A stretch of DNA of 64,000 bases from Sphingobacterium hungaricum (GTDB taxonomy: Bacteria; Bacteroidota; Bacteroidia; Sphingobacteriales; Sphingobacteriaceae). The translations under genes were made by a program, and so were the position numbers. The stretch covers positions 186,001 to 250,000 of the forward strand of contig NZ_MU158698.1 of NCBI RefSeq assembly GCF_015210005.1, read 5' to 3'. The notes under the pieces were generated by a model, which saw nothing but the letters and a program-made list of their open reading frames with translations, made no database searches and was not told the origin of the DNA. Of the stretch, positions 26,482-35,823 are shown one piece after another (position 1 is the stretch's first letter; every line of letters begins with the position of its first letter).

Positions 26482-27582
26482 ATGAAAAATACGAATTATA
26501 TCATTTTATTGGTCAGCCTATTTTTTTGCATGAGTTGTGCAAAAGATGGAGGGTTTTATGATCAGCAAATAAAGTCTGTTGAATACAACGGAACAGTTTA
26601 CGAATATTTAAAAAGCCAGCCCGGGGTATTTGATTCCTTGATTCAAGTGATCGATCGAGTTGGACTGCAAGAAATTCTGAACGATAGCGCAATCACGCTC
26701 TTCGCTCCTTCCAACCAGAGTTTCCGATTGGCTATTGAAAATTTGAACAACACGAGGAAATTAGCGGAACAACCTATTGAATTTTTGTCGAGTATTCAAT
26801 ATGAACATTTAGACACGATGGCTTCGCAATATATTATCAGAGGAGTTCTGCCTACTGATTCTATGCAACGTCAAGATGGAATTGCAATGAGGGATTTTAA
26901 ATACAATTATCCAATGCATGCTAAACTTCATCTAACAAGTTCATCAGGATATCAAGGCGGAGGGCCGACATTGATTGATTTCAGTGATACCAAAAGAAGT
27001 CAATTCTATAGAAATTGGGTGACGACAAGCACCGCGTCAATCAATATCAAAACATCCAATGGAATTGTTCATGTGGTGAATCAAGATCACGTATTCGGGT
27101 TTAATGCATTTGTTAGCCGATTGACTTACATTCCACCTCCACCAAATCTTTTCGTAACTGTAGGCGGTACGTACTCAGTTTCTAATGAAAACAGCGGAGG
27201 ACCAAATGCGGTAGAAGCATCTAAATATGTATTTGACGGAAATCCTGAAACAAAGTATTTATACGGAGGAATTCCAGGAGACTTCTGGTTACAAGTTCAA
27301 TTTGCCGAACCACAGGTAGCGAATGCTTACACCTTGACATCAGCTAATGATGATCCGAATAGAGATCCAACAGATTGGCGTTTGCAAGGTTCGCAAGATG
27401 GTTCGACATGGGTGGCTTTAGATTCGAAAGTATCCGAAGTATTCGCGTCAAGATTCCAGTTGCGAGTGTTCAGGTTTGCGAATACAACTGCATACAAATA
27501 CTATCGAATCAACTTCATGCGGTTAAGGAGTGGAAATGTATTCCAATTGGCAGATTGGTCAATGAATATTGAAGAAAGATAA
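26482..27582 (+). CDS. Lipoprotein with FAS1 and discoidin (F5/8C) domains
   Basis: I chose ATG at 26482, giving MKNTNYIILLV with a signal peptide and lipobox FCMSC. The next part (about residues 30-215) resembles a fasciclin (FAS1) domain: VFDSLIQVIDRVGLQEIL, ITLFAPSNQSF, and NGIVHVVNQDHV at its end. The last about 130 residues look like an F5/8 type C (discoidin) carbohydrate-binding domain: FDGNPETKYLYGG, WLQVQF, SANDDPNRDPTDWRLQGSQDG and YYRINF. It is probably a surface adhesin or glycan-binding accessory to SusCD. It starts ten bases after susD. Confidence 0.8.
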   Translation: MKNTNYIILLVSLFFCMSCAKDGGFYDQQIKSVEYNGTVYEYLKSQPGVFDSLIQVIDRVGLQEILNDSAITLFAPSNQSFRLAIENLNNTRKLAEQPIEFLSSIQYEHLDTMASQYIIRGVLPTDSMQRQDGIAMRDFKYNYPMHAKLHLTSSSGYQGGGPTLIDFSDTKRSQFYRNWVTTSTASINIKTSNGIVHVVNQDHVFGFNAFVSRLTYIPPPPNLFVTVGGTYSVSNENSGGPNAVEASKYVFDGNPETKYLYGGIPGDFWLQVQFAEPQVANAYTLTSANDDPNRDPTDWRLQGSQDGSTWVALDSKVSEVFASRFQLRVFRFANTTAYKYYRINFMRLRSGNVFQLADWSMNIEER

Positions 27583-27602
27583 ACTTAAATTAAGATCAGA
27601 TA

Positions 27603-28718
27603 ATGCAACATATTGTCAACATAAGAAACAAAACGTATTGGTCAAAATCTTTAGTTTTTGGAAGTATTATAGCGCTTAGCCTATCATCTTGTCAAAAAAT
27701 GTATAATCTCCCAGAAGACAAAGATTTTATCAGCGAAAACATCAATTACTCGAGTAAGGAATTCTATCCAATTTTGGGTAGAACCAATGTCATGGGTTCC
27801 ATCAACCTAGATAATTCGACACTTCCTTTGAAGTTTGAAATTATTAATTCCAGGTATGGAGATGGACGCCCAGCAACTGATTTATTTCAAGTTAAACCTA
27901 CTTATACATGGATTGATATGTATGATGGTGAAGAAAAAAGCCTTGAAGAAATCGAGAGAAAAAGGGTCAAAGTAGACAGACCTCTTCTTGAAGTGGATTC
28001 TGCAGGTCGATTTATTCTACATTATACGGCTACAAATGATTTAATCGAACCCAGACCGACAGATAGTACAACATTAACTCAGGATGTGCGCTTTTTCGAT
28101 CTGAAGATCACCAATTCTGGTGGTGTCCGCTACGTAAATGATTTTGTATTCATTCCTTGGAGGCAACGTGATTATGAACCAAACAATGATATCAATCCAT
28201 ATACTGGAGGAATTGCACCGGATCCTTTAAGTCCTAGAGACCCTAATAGAAGAGATTACATTATACCAACCTACATGGAAAATATCGTTGGGGAAGTCTC
28301 AAACATTCCATTGGTAAATAATACGCTTAAAAAAGATGTGGTAGTATATATCCGACGCTTTGAACCAGGACCTGGAAACAAATTGCGCTTTGTCTTTCTG
28401 GACAAGAACCAGAACCCAATTGATCCCGCAAAGTTCAATGAAACTAGATGGGAAAATTTAGTACATGGATTTAACATGACCAAAACGGCCGAATACGTTC
28501 AATATGATGTAGCCTATCCGATTCCGTTAACGAATTATCCGACATTTTATACAGACAACGGTAATGCAAAAGCACAATTTTCATATTCCAGAATTGGTTT
28601 TGGCGGAACAAGATCCACATCGATTTTTAGACTGAATTTTAGAATTTTTCAAGAAGGAAACTGGGAGATCGTATTTCATTTCAGAAACGAGAATCCAAGA
28701 TTTGCTGACGAACAATAA
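27603..28718 (+). CDS. DUF5007-like surface lipoprotein
   Basis: A 371-residue lipoprotein: signal peptide, lipobox LSSC, then QKMYNLPEDKDFISENINYSS and FYPILGRTNVMG. I associate this pattern with the DUF5007 family found beside SusCD genes in Sphingobacteriaceae. It appears beta-rich throughout with no catalytic motif I can recognise. Its role is unknown. As the fourth gene after the first susC, it is likely part of the surface complex. Confidence 0.65.
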   Translation: MQHIVNIRNKTYWSKSLVFGSIIALSLSSCQKMYNLPEDKDFISENINYSSKEFYPILGRTNVMGSINLDNSTLPLKFEIINSRYGDGRPATDLFQVKPTYTWIDMYDGEEKSLEEIERKRVKVDRPLLEVDSAGRFILHYTATNDLIEPRPTDSTTLTQDVRFFDLKITNSGGVRYVNDFVFIPWRQRDYEPNNDINPYTGGIAPDPLSPRDPNRRDYIIPTYMENIVGEVSNIPLVNNTLKKDVVVYIRRFEPGPGNKLRFVFLDKNQNPIDPAKFNETRWENLVHGFNMTKTAEYVQYDVAYPIPLTNYPTFYTDNGNAKAQFSYSRIGFGGTRSTSIFRLNFRIFQEGNWEIVFHFRNENPRFADEQ

Positions 28719-28731
28719 GACTATTTTATAC

Positions 28732-31700
28732 ATGGAAAACCAAATTAAATCAATTATTATATTTCTAGTACTTTCTTTGTACTCATGGGATTTGTGTGCT
28801 CAAAATACGTCTATAAAAGGAAAGGTCGTCGATAGCAAAAATGTCGGTCTTTCTGGAGTTAGTGTCTCTACCGCAACTCCTTATCGCCAACTAACTGCCA
28901 CAGACGACAATGGAAATTTCACAGTTTCAGTTCCGGCAAATGCAACTTTGCTATTTAAATCTGTTGGATTTGATGACGTACGCTTTACGGTAAAAGCTGG
29001 CCAAACAAACATAAACATTACCTTAACTTCATCCGATAGCGATATCGGTGAGGTGGTAGTCCGCGGATATGCAACGCGATCGAAACAATTAAACACAGGA
29101 TCTTCTACCATCATTACACGTGATGAGGTTCAGGATGTTCCAGTAGGACTAGAACAGCTCCTTCAGGGTAAAGTTCCCGGAATGAACATTCAGGTTAACA
29201 CTGGAGCGCCGGGTTTTAGAGGAACAACACAGATCCGTGGGCTATCTTCGATTGCAGTTTCTGGATCGGGCGATCAGTCATTCCTTCAACCGACTTCTCC
29301 GCTTTATGTAATCGACGGAGTTCCTTTGGATGCTGATCGTGCTTCTGAATTTGGATTTGAACAGCAAGGACCGGGTGTCAGTCCGCTATCTATGATTCCT
29401 CAAGAAGATATTGAAAGCATAGAAATCTTAAAGGATGCGCAAGCAACTGCTTTGTATGGATCTTTGGCTGCATATGGGGTAATCATCATAACCACTAAGC
29501 GCGGAAAATCTGAAGTACCTCGCGTTCGCTATACGCATAACTCATTTATTCAAACTCCTCCAAAACTTAGAGAAACCTTGGGTGGAAATTTAGAACGTTG
29601 GATGAAAATCCAACAAATTATCAATAATGCAGAATTTGAATCACAAATCGATCAGATTTCTCAAATCCCTCATTTAGCAGATAGTTTAAATGCTTATTTC
29701 AATAATTCAACGGATTGGCAAAATCTATATTACCGTACGACTTACAACCAAAGTCACAACTTAAATATCGATGGTGGTAATGAGAAATTAGCTTACAAAG
29801 CAAACATTGGTTACTTAAATCAACAAGGTATTATCCGAAACACAGGTTTCGAACGATATTCTGCGAACTTAAGAATGGATTATAATCCAGACCGTAAGTT
29901 TAAATTCGTTGGACAGGTATTTGCTCAATTGGGTAAACAGAATAAAGGGGATGGATTAGGTATCCTCCAATCAGGCGTAGCGAATGGCGGAGAATCATCC
30001 ACACTCTTGCCTCCTCCATCATTCTATTCTTCATCAACGAGTTATTTATCTTCGATCAATACCAGAAATGATAATAATGTTCGATTGATCAAACCATTTA
30101 TCGAGGCTTCGTATGAAGTGTTGACAGGACTTCGTGTAAGCACAACCTTGAGTTACGAATTTGTTTCCAGTACAGAAGATACATTCACACCTGCAGCTGC
30201 TAACAATCAGTTTTCTCAAGTATATTCTTTTTCAGGACGTGAGACGCAGTTATATAGCCGTAACGCCATTAACTACAGCAAGTCTTTTAACGATAAGCAC
30301 AATATATTCTTCAACTTCTTTAATGAAATCAGGGACGTGACTCGCTTGAATACGATTACTCGCCAAGCTAGAACACCTAACGATCAGTTTGAAGGACCGT
30401 TGGGATTTGATGGATATTCTTCAAGAGGTGGAGGTATCAGCGGATTTGCTGATGAGAAATCATTGTCTTTTGCCTTTGGTGGTTCATATGATTACATGAA
30501 GCGTTATGTGTTGGATTTATCTTACCGTATGGATGGTTCATCCAGAAATGGATTTGAAAACCTATACACGACGAATCCGGCAATCGGTATGCGCTGGAAT
30601 GCGCACAATGAAACTTGGGCAGAAGATCTTTCTTGGTTATCACTTGCTTCATTGCGTATGAGCTGGGGTGTAAACGTCATGCCAAATAGTACCTTAGACC
30701 GGATTTATGGGCGCTATGTATTGAACGGGTCTTACAATAATTTGATAGGTATCGGAATCGATTACGATTTAATTCCTAATCCAAATTTAAAACCGACTAC
30801 ATCGTCTCAATATAACTTAGGTTTGGATTTCTCATTCTTAAACAACCGAATTGATATTGTGTATGATACCTATTACAAAGAAGTTACCAACCTACTTTTC
30901 GATGCATTCTTGAATAACACAACCGGTTTTAACAAACTGCAATCCAATGATGCAGCGATTACCAATTTTGGACATGAGTTAGCGGTTACGGTAAGGCCTC
31001 TTCGCCCGACTAGCAATTTGAAGTGGACAATTTCGGTAAATGGGGCTTACAACAAAGATATATTGACTCAATTGCCTTCGCATTACAGCGGACAATTTGT
31101 TCGATTCGATCCTGACAATAATGGACAGCATAATATCTTCCGAGTAGGAACCTCTACCCTATCAAATTATTTATTGATCAACAAAGGTGTTTATGCCAAT
31201 GATAGTGATGTGCCGGTTGATCCAAATACAGGTTTGCGTTATCGCATGGCCAATGGCGAATTCTTTCAAGCAGGTGATCCGATTTGGGAAGATCGCAATG
31301 GAGATTATATTTTGGACGATCGCGATTATATGCGTACAGGTAATTCACAGCCCTTATTCACGGGTGGTGCGTATACAAATTTAATGTACAAACAATGGGG
31401 ATTAACCATTAATGCATCTTATACTGCCGTAAGAACTATTTTGAACAATGCTTTAGCAAGACGTTTAAACCTAATGAATAACCCGTTGGGACAAGGCGGA
31501 GACAATAAAGTGTATGTGCCATTAGACGATGTGAATGTATGGTTAAAACCTGGTGATCAAGCAACTTATCCCTACCCGTATGATTATTCGAGAAGTGGCC
31601 GTGTAAGCCCATTTAGATATGATCAGACCTTATGGGCAGAGGATGGCTCTTATTTCAAAATCAACAGTTTGATCTTGAGCTACAATTTTGATAAAGATGT

Positions 31701-31875
31701 TGTAAGAAGATTTGGTTTACAGCAATTCAGGATGTATGTATCGACAGAGAACGTGATTACTTTCTCGAAATACAGTGGTCCAAATCCGGAAGCAGTAACC
31801 AGTATGGGTAGAGATTTAAGTAGTGGTTATCCTGTTCCAAGAACATATAACCTAGGTTTTAATATTGAATTCTAA
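28732..31875 (+). CDS. SusC/RagA-like TonB-dependent transporter 2
   Basis: A 1047-residue outer-membrane transporter starting at ATG 28732 (MENQIKSIIIFL). An in-frame ATG at 28702 lies inside the upstream gene and would give no signal peptide. Signal peptide to about residue 24, then a CarboxypepD-regulatory-like beta domain (about 26-105: IKGKVVDSKNVGLSGVSV), then the plug (LLQGKVPGMNIQVNTGAPG, IRGLSS, LYVIDGVPLD, IESIEILKDAQATALYGS) and the barrel. It partners the following SusD. It has the full canonical N-terminus, unlike the first SusC of the locus. Confidence 0.93.
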   Translation: MENQIKSIIIFLVLSLYSWDLCAQNTSIKGKVVDSKNVGLSGVSVSTATPYRQLTATDDNGNFTVSVPANATLLFKSVGFDDVRFTVKAGQTNINITLTSSDSDIGEVVVRGYATRSKQLNTGSSTIITRDEVQDVPVGLEQLLQGKVPGMNIQVNTGAPGFRGTTQIRGLSSIAVSGSGDQSFLQPTSPLYVIDGVPLDADRASEFGFEQQGPGVSPLSMIPQEDIESIEILKDAQATALYGSLAAYGVIIITTKRGKSEVPRVRYTHNSFIQTPPKLRETLGGNLERWMKIQQIINNAEFESQIDQISQIPHLADSLNAYFNNSTDWQNLYYRTTYNQSHNLNIDGGNEKLAYKANIGYLNQQGIIRNTGFERYSANLRMDYNPDRKFKFVGQVFAQLGKQNKGDGLGILQSGVANGGESSTLLPPPSFYSSSTSYLSSINTRNDNNVRLIKPFIEASYEVLTGLRVSTTLSYEFVSSTEDTFTPAAANNQFSQVYSFSGRETQLYSRNAINYSKSFNDKHNIFFNFFNEIRDVTRLNTITRQARTPNDQFEGPLGFDGYSSRGGGISGFADEKSLSFAFGGSYDYMKRYVLDLSYRMDGSSRNGFENLYTTNPAIGMRWNAHNETWAEDLSWLSLASLRMSWGVNVMPNSTLDRIYGRYVLNGSYNNLIGIGIDYDLIPNPNLKPTTSSQYNLGLDFSFLNNRIDIVYDTYYKEVTNLLFDAFLNNTTGFNKLQSNDAAITNFGHELAVTVRPLRPTSNLKWTISVNGAYNKDILTQLPSHYSGQFVRFDPDNNGQHNIFRVGTSTLSNYLLINKGVYANDSDVPVDPNTGLRYRMANGEFFQAGDPIWEDRNGDYILDDRDYMRTGNSQPLFTGGAYTNLMYKQWGLTINASYTAVRTILNNALARRLNLMNNPLGQGGDNKVYVPLDDVNVWLKPGDQATYPYPYDYSRSGRVSPFRYDQTLWAEDGSYFKINSLILSYNFDKDVVRRFGLQQFRMYVSTENVITFSKYSGPNPEAVTSMGRDLSSGYPVPRTYNLGFNIEF

Positions 31876-31888
31876 TAATAACCAGAAG

Positions 31889-33430
31889 ATGAACAATATA
31901 TCAACAAAATTTATACGAATCGGCCTGTTAGTCTTAGCATTGACAGTTTCAAATTCTTGTAAAAATTATTTAACGGTAGAGCCGATTGACCGATTGACTG
32001 GGAATAACTTTTATTTATCCAAAGCTGATGTGGAAGCCAATATTGCTTTTATCTATAGTCGCTTTTTTGAGAAAATAAATGAGACTTGGGTAATGGGTGC
32101 CATCGGTGAAGCAAGGTCAGGAGAAATCAAAGTTTCTCCAGGAGCCAACAATGAAAACGCACGAAGAGTGGTCGAAGCGTTAGGAAGGAATGACATGAAT
32201 TCAGCCATCTATTCGACTCAATACGAAATGTACAATTTGGCGCAAGTCACTCGTTGGAAAAAGTATTATGAAGTGATTCAAAGTGTCAACATCCTCTTGG
32301 AAAAACTGGAAGAAGGAATTCCAGGTGTTTCTGAATCAGATTATGTTCGCTACAAAGCGGAGGCAACTTTTATCCGTTGCTTTACCTACTTCTGGATGGT
32401 TAGGTTGTATGGCGATGTGGTATATTATACAGATACTTATTTCCGGGAATCCCTACCGCGTGAGAATATGGTCAGTGTCTTGAATAAATGCATTGCGGAA
32501 CTGACTGTTCAAAAAGATTTAATGCCTTGGGCTTTCGACGACATTGCTCAGCGAGGCGCTCGGCCTGCAAAAGGTGGATTAATCGCTTTGTTAATGCACA
32601 TGAATATGTGGAATGCAACGTTTGACTTTTTAAATACTAGAAAATACCAGGAAGTAACTGCCTCTTTAGGAAGAGAATTAATTACAAGCGGCTATCACAA
32701 ACTTTATCCATTGACTGATGAGTCATGGGCTGAAGTAATGAAAGGAAGAACAGAGGAATCTTTGTTTGAATTTTACAGGAGTATCAACTACGGTGACAAT
32801 GTTGCTGCCCTTGCTCCTTTTTGGGATCACTTCTTAAGATGGCCATACAAATTTCCTCGTTTCAACAATAACATGAGCCACTGTTATTTTACATCCACCT
32901 ACATGGAAACAATTTATCCAGAAGCAGAAGCGGATAAAAGACGTGATTTATGGTTTGAGGATATATTATCTGACAACGGACAGTTTGTGTTAAGAAAATA
33001 CGGAACAAACGTGTATGCATCTGGAAACGAAGACAAAAATCCCGACATCACTTTCATGATCTTCCGTTATGCAGACGCCATCTTGCTTCATGCAGAGGCT
33101 TTGGCCGAATTGGGAAATAGAGATGATGAAGCGAAGGCTTCCTTAAATTTAATCCGTAACCGTGCCGGCGCAAATCCATATGATGGTGGCGGAGGTGCTG
33201 AATTAAAAGACTTTATTTATTTGGAACGTTGCAGAGAACTCATTGGAGAAAGCCATCGGTATTTCGATTTGATCCGTACGAAACGAATTTTGAGTGCACA
33301 ATGGACAAATGCTCCAATGAATTTAGATCAATTTAATCGTGGTGCTTGGACATGGCCTATTGACCCAGCCGCACGAAATAACAATCCGAACATGACATTA
33401 AACGAATATTGGATATCAACTGGTTGGTAG
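31889..33430 (+). CDS. SusD/RagB-like surface lipoprotein 2
   Basis: SusD-family lipoprotein. I chose ATG at 31889 (MNNISTKFIRIGLLVL), preceded by AGAAG. The upstream ATG at 31865 overlaps the susC stop. The lipobox is SNSC, followed by KNYLTVEP, which resembles many SusD starts. Core motifs are KAEATFIRCFTYFWMVRLYGDVVYY and the C-terminal YLERCRELIGESHRYFDLIRTKRIL. It forms the second SusCD pair and diverges clearly from the first SusD. Confidence 0.93.
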   Translation: MNNISTKFIRIGLLVLALTVSNSCKNYLTVEPIDRLTGNNFYLSKADVEANIAFIYSRFFEKINETWVMGAIGEARSGEIKVSPGANNENARRVVEALGRNDMNSAIYSTQYEMYNLAQVTRWKKYYEVIQSVNILLEKLEEGIPGVSESDYVRYKAEATFIRCFTYFWMVRLYGDVVYYTDTYFRESLPRENMVSVLNKCIAELTVQKDLMPWAFDDIAQRGARPAKGGLIALLMHMNMWNATFDFLNTRKYQEVTASLGRELITSGYHKLYPLTDESWAEVMKGRTEESLFEFYRSINYGDNVAALAPFWDHFLRWPYKFPRFNNNMSHCYFTSTYMETIYPEAEADKRRDLWFEDILSDNGQFVLRKYGTNVYASGNEDKNPDITFMIFRYADAILLHAEALAELGNRDDEAKASLNLIRNRAGANPYDGGGGAELKDFIYLERCRELIGESHRYFDLIRTKRILSAQWTNAPMNLDQFNRGAWTWPIDPAARNNNPNMTLNEYWISTGW

Positions 33431-33441
33431 AACATAGACAT

Positions 33442-34191
33442 ATGAAAAAGATTATTTTTAACAGCAAAAAAATATTGTTTTTAGGATTGAGCATTTTTGC
33501 TTTGCTCGCATCCTGTGCTAAAGACGATTATTACATCGATGGAGGATTAGCGAATCCACATTTTGATGGTACAATGTTGGAATATTTTGATTCCAAACCA
33601 AGGCAATTTGATACAATCGCCCAAATCATTCGATTGGCAGAAATGGAAGAAATTTTCAGTACTGGAGATATTACCTTCTTTGCCCCTAGCGACGATTGCA
33701 TTAAGCGTTTTATCGGAACGATTAATACAGATGGGTTGAACAGGGATTTGTACAATAGTCTATTGGATACTATTGTCAATCTTTCGGATGTTTCTCCCGA
33801 AATCTGGCAAGCCTATTTAACACCGCTGATTTTTAAATCCAAAAAGTTATTGGCCGACTACCCACAAGTAGATTTTAACTTGTTAAATGTACATGGCGGA
33901 CAAAATTACATTTCTGAATGGCAGACCGTGAGTAATATCGGTGTCGTTTTCAATGATGCAGTTAGCGCAGATGGAAAATCAGTTTTGAAATACCTAGGAT
34001 ATAGACAACTGAATTTTACCCCATTTTACGCAAATTCAGCGACAATAGATAACAATAACACCATACCAGTCGCCTCATCTGATATTCAACCGACGAATGG
34101 TGCGGTTCACGTTTTAGATTACACCAGGAGAGATCGAACGATACGACTAACTTATGAAATCAGACAATTAATATTTGATAGTAAACGATAA
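33442..34191 (+). CDS. FAS1 (fasciclin) domain lipoprotein
   Basis: A 249-residue lipoprotein from ATG 33442, with signal peptide and lipobox LASC followed by AKDDYYIDGG. One FAS1-like domain covers most of the chain: MLEYFDSKPRQFDTIAQIIRLAEMEEIF.., ITFFAPSDDCIKRF and a terminal NGAVHVLDYTR. It aligns by eye with the N-terminal part of the FAS1 protein in the first half of the locus but lacks the discoidin domain. FAS1 domains mediate adhesion or cell-surface contacts. Confidence 0.8.
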   Translation: MKKIIFNSKKILFLGLSIFALLASCAKDDYYIDGGLANPHFDGTMLEYFDSKPRQFDTIAQIIRLAEMEEIFSTGDITFFAPSDDCIKRFIGTINTDGLNRDLYNSLLDTIVNLSDVSPEIWQAYLTPLIFKSKKLLADYPQVDFNLLNVHGGQNYISEWQTVSNIGVVFNDAVSADGKSVLKYLGYRQLNFTPFYANSATIDNNNTIPVASSDIQPTNGAVHVLDYTRRDRTIRLTYEIRQLIFDSKR

Positions 34192-34201
34192 CCTTTAAAT
34201 T

Positions 34202-35818
34202 ATGAAAAATAGAATTTACCCCATTATTTTAGGTTTTTGCAGTCTACTACTGGTCTGGAGCTGCAATAAGGAAGCGGAATTTTTCTCCGAGCCTTATCCT
34301 GAACCAAAAAACCCATTAGGAATCATCATAGACCGATCCCAAATTGCCAATCCTGCGACAGGTGGCCCTGGAACAGTAGTAACCATTAAAGTGGCTGGAT
34401 TACAAGAATTTCAAGACAAAGCTGTCTTTCAGTTCAATGGTCAAAAAGCGGAAATCGTTTCGATAACTGCTACTGAGGTACAGGTTAAAGTTCCAGCCTT
34501 TGCAAGTACAGGCCCAACTGCTATTATTGTCGACGACATCATCGTATATGGCCCTGAGTTTATGGTAGAAGGTATCGTGAAAGTAGATCCTACATGGACT
34601 GCGATCATGGGAGCGAACAATTCGGTACACAATCATTTGGTCACTACGGACGGAAAAATAATTTATGTTGGTGCGTTTAATAATTACAACAACAAAGGTT
34701 TGGTAAAACCTACGAATAGATTGGTCAGAACATTTACTGATGGAACCTATGATGTGTCATGGAGGACAGGTGAAGGATCTACAGGCACAATTTACAAAAT
34801 CTTGCAGATCAATGATCGCTACTATATTTCTGGTGCTTTTGGAGGTTACGATAAAAAACGCGAAAACATCAGTAACCTGACCCGATTGAACCTCAATGGC
34901 GAATTGGATACTTTGGGTGTAAAACCTTGGAGAAGACCGAATCAAAGTGATACGACTAAATATGTACCTTTTTTCAACGGCGGATTTAATAACACGATCC
35001 AAAATATTTATGAAAGCAATGGCAAAATAATTGTCAGCGGATTCGACATCAGATATTATGTAAAGAGAGATTATTTAAAACCAAATGCTCGCGAAACAAG
35101 AGACACCACAATTCTTGATAGTACCGAAATCAGACATCTTGCACGCTTGAACCTAGATGGTTCATTAGATAAAACATATCGCTTCACTGCTGGAGGACAG
35201 CCTTTTGCTGGCGCTAATGGTTATGTAAAATCAATGAAGCATGAGTCAGGATCTTTAAAGGAAAAAATAGTTGTCTTCGGTTCATTCACGCGTTTTGACG
35301 AAAAGAGTACGGGTTACATCGCAAGAATAAATGCTGACGGTACGATCGATAATACCTTCAACAGCAATGGGAACGGTGCAGACTTCAATATTGATGAAGT
35401 GACATTTAATCCAGTAACGAATAAATATATGGTTACAGGGGAATTTAAATCTTTTAATGGCACAACGGTTAATCGAGTTTGTATGCTAAATGCGGATGGA
35501 AGTTTAGATGCAAGCTTTCAAGCTAAAACATTTTTGAATGGATTCCCTCGCTATGCCAAACAATTAAATGATGGAAAAATCGTGATTTCAGGGAGTTTTG
35601 GTTCCTATGCGGGTATCGTCAGAAATGGTTTTATGATCGTAGATGCCAAAGGTGATTTGATTCCAGAACTGAACACAACAGGACAATTCAGCGGAAGCTT
35701 ATCTAATGTTGTTGAAACAACTTCTGAAGATGGTAAACGAGCTTTGTTACTAATGGGCAGTTTTTGGATGTTCGACAGCGAGCCAGTGAATAATATTACT
35801 AGAATTATTTTAGAATAA
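34202..35818 (+). CDS. TIG-domain/beta-propeller lipoprotein (DUF5008-like)
   Basis: A 538-residue lipoprotein with lipobox VWSC. Residues about 40-125 look like an IPT/TIG immunoglobulin-like domain (GGPGTVVTIKVAGL, VFQFNGQKAEIVSITATEVQVKVP). The rest is a series of beta-propeller-like repeats of the delta-60 type, seen as DGKIIYVGAFNNY, LTRLNLNGELD, ARLNLDGSLDKTYRF, ARINADGTIDNTFNSNG, MLNADGSLDASF and DGKIVISGSFGSY. No catalytic motif. It is probably a ligand- or partner-binding scaffold at the surface. Confidence 0.7.
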   Translation: MKNRIYPIILGFCSLLLVWSCNKEAEFFSEPYPEPKNPLGIIIDRSQIANPATGGPGTVVTIKVAGLQEFQDKAVFQFNGQKAEIVSITATEVQVKVPAFASTGPTAIIVDDIIVYGPEFMVEGIVKVDPTWTAIMGANNSVHNHLVTTDGKIIYVGAFNNYNNKGLVKPTNRLVRTFTDGTYDVSWRTGEGSTGTIYKILQINDRYYISGAFGGYDKKRENISNLTRLNLNGELDTLGVKPWRRPNQSDTTKYVPFFNGGFNNTIQNIYESNGKIIVSGFDIRYYVKRDYLKPNARETRDTTILDSTEIRHLARLNLDGSLDKTYRFTAGGQPFAGANGYVKSMKHESGSLKEKIVVFGSFTRFDEKSTGYIARINADGTIDNTFNSNGNGADFNIDEVTFNPVTNKYMVTGEFKSFNGTTVNRVCMLNADGSLDASFQAKTFLNGFPRYAKQLNDGKIVISGSFGSYAGIVRNGFMIVDAKGDLIPELNTTGQFSGSLSNVVETTSEDGKRALLLMGSFWMFDSEPVNNITRIILE

Positions 35819-35823
35819 AGAGC

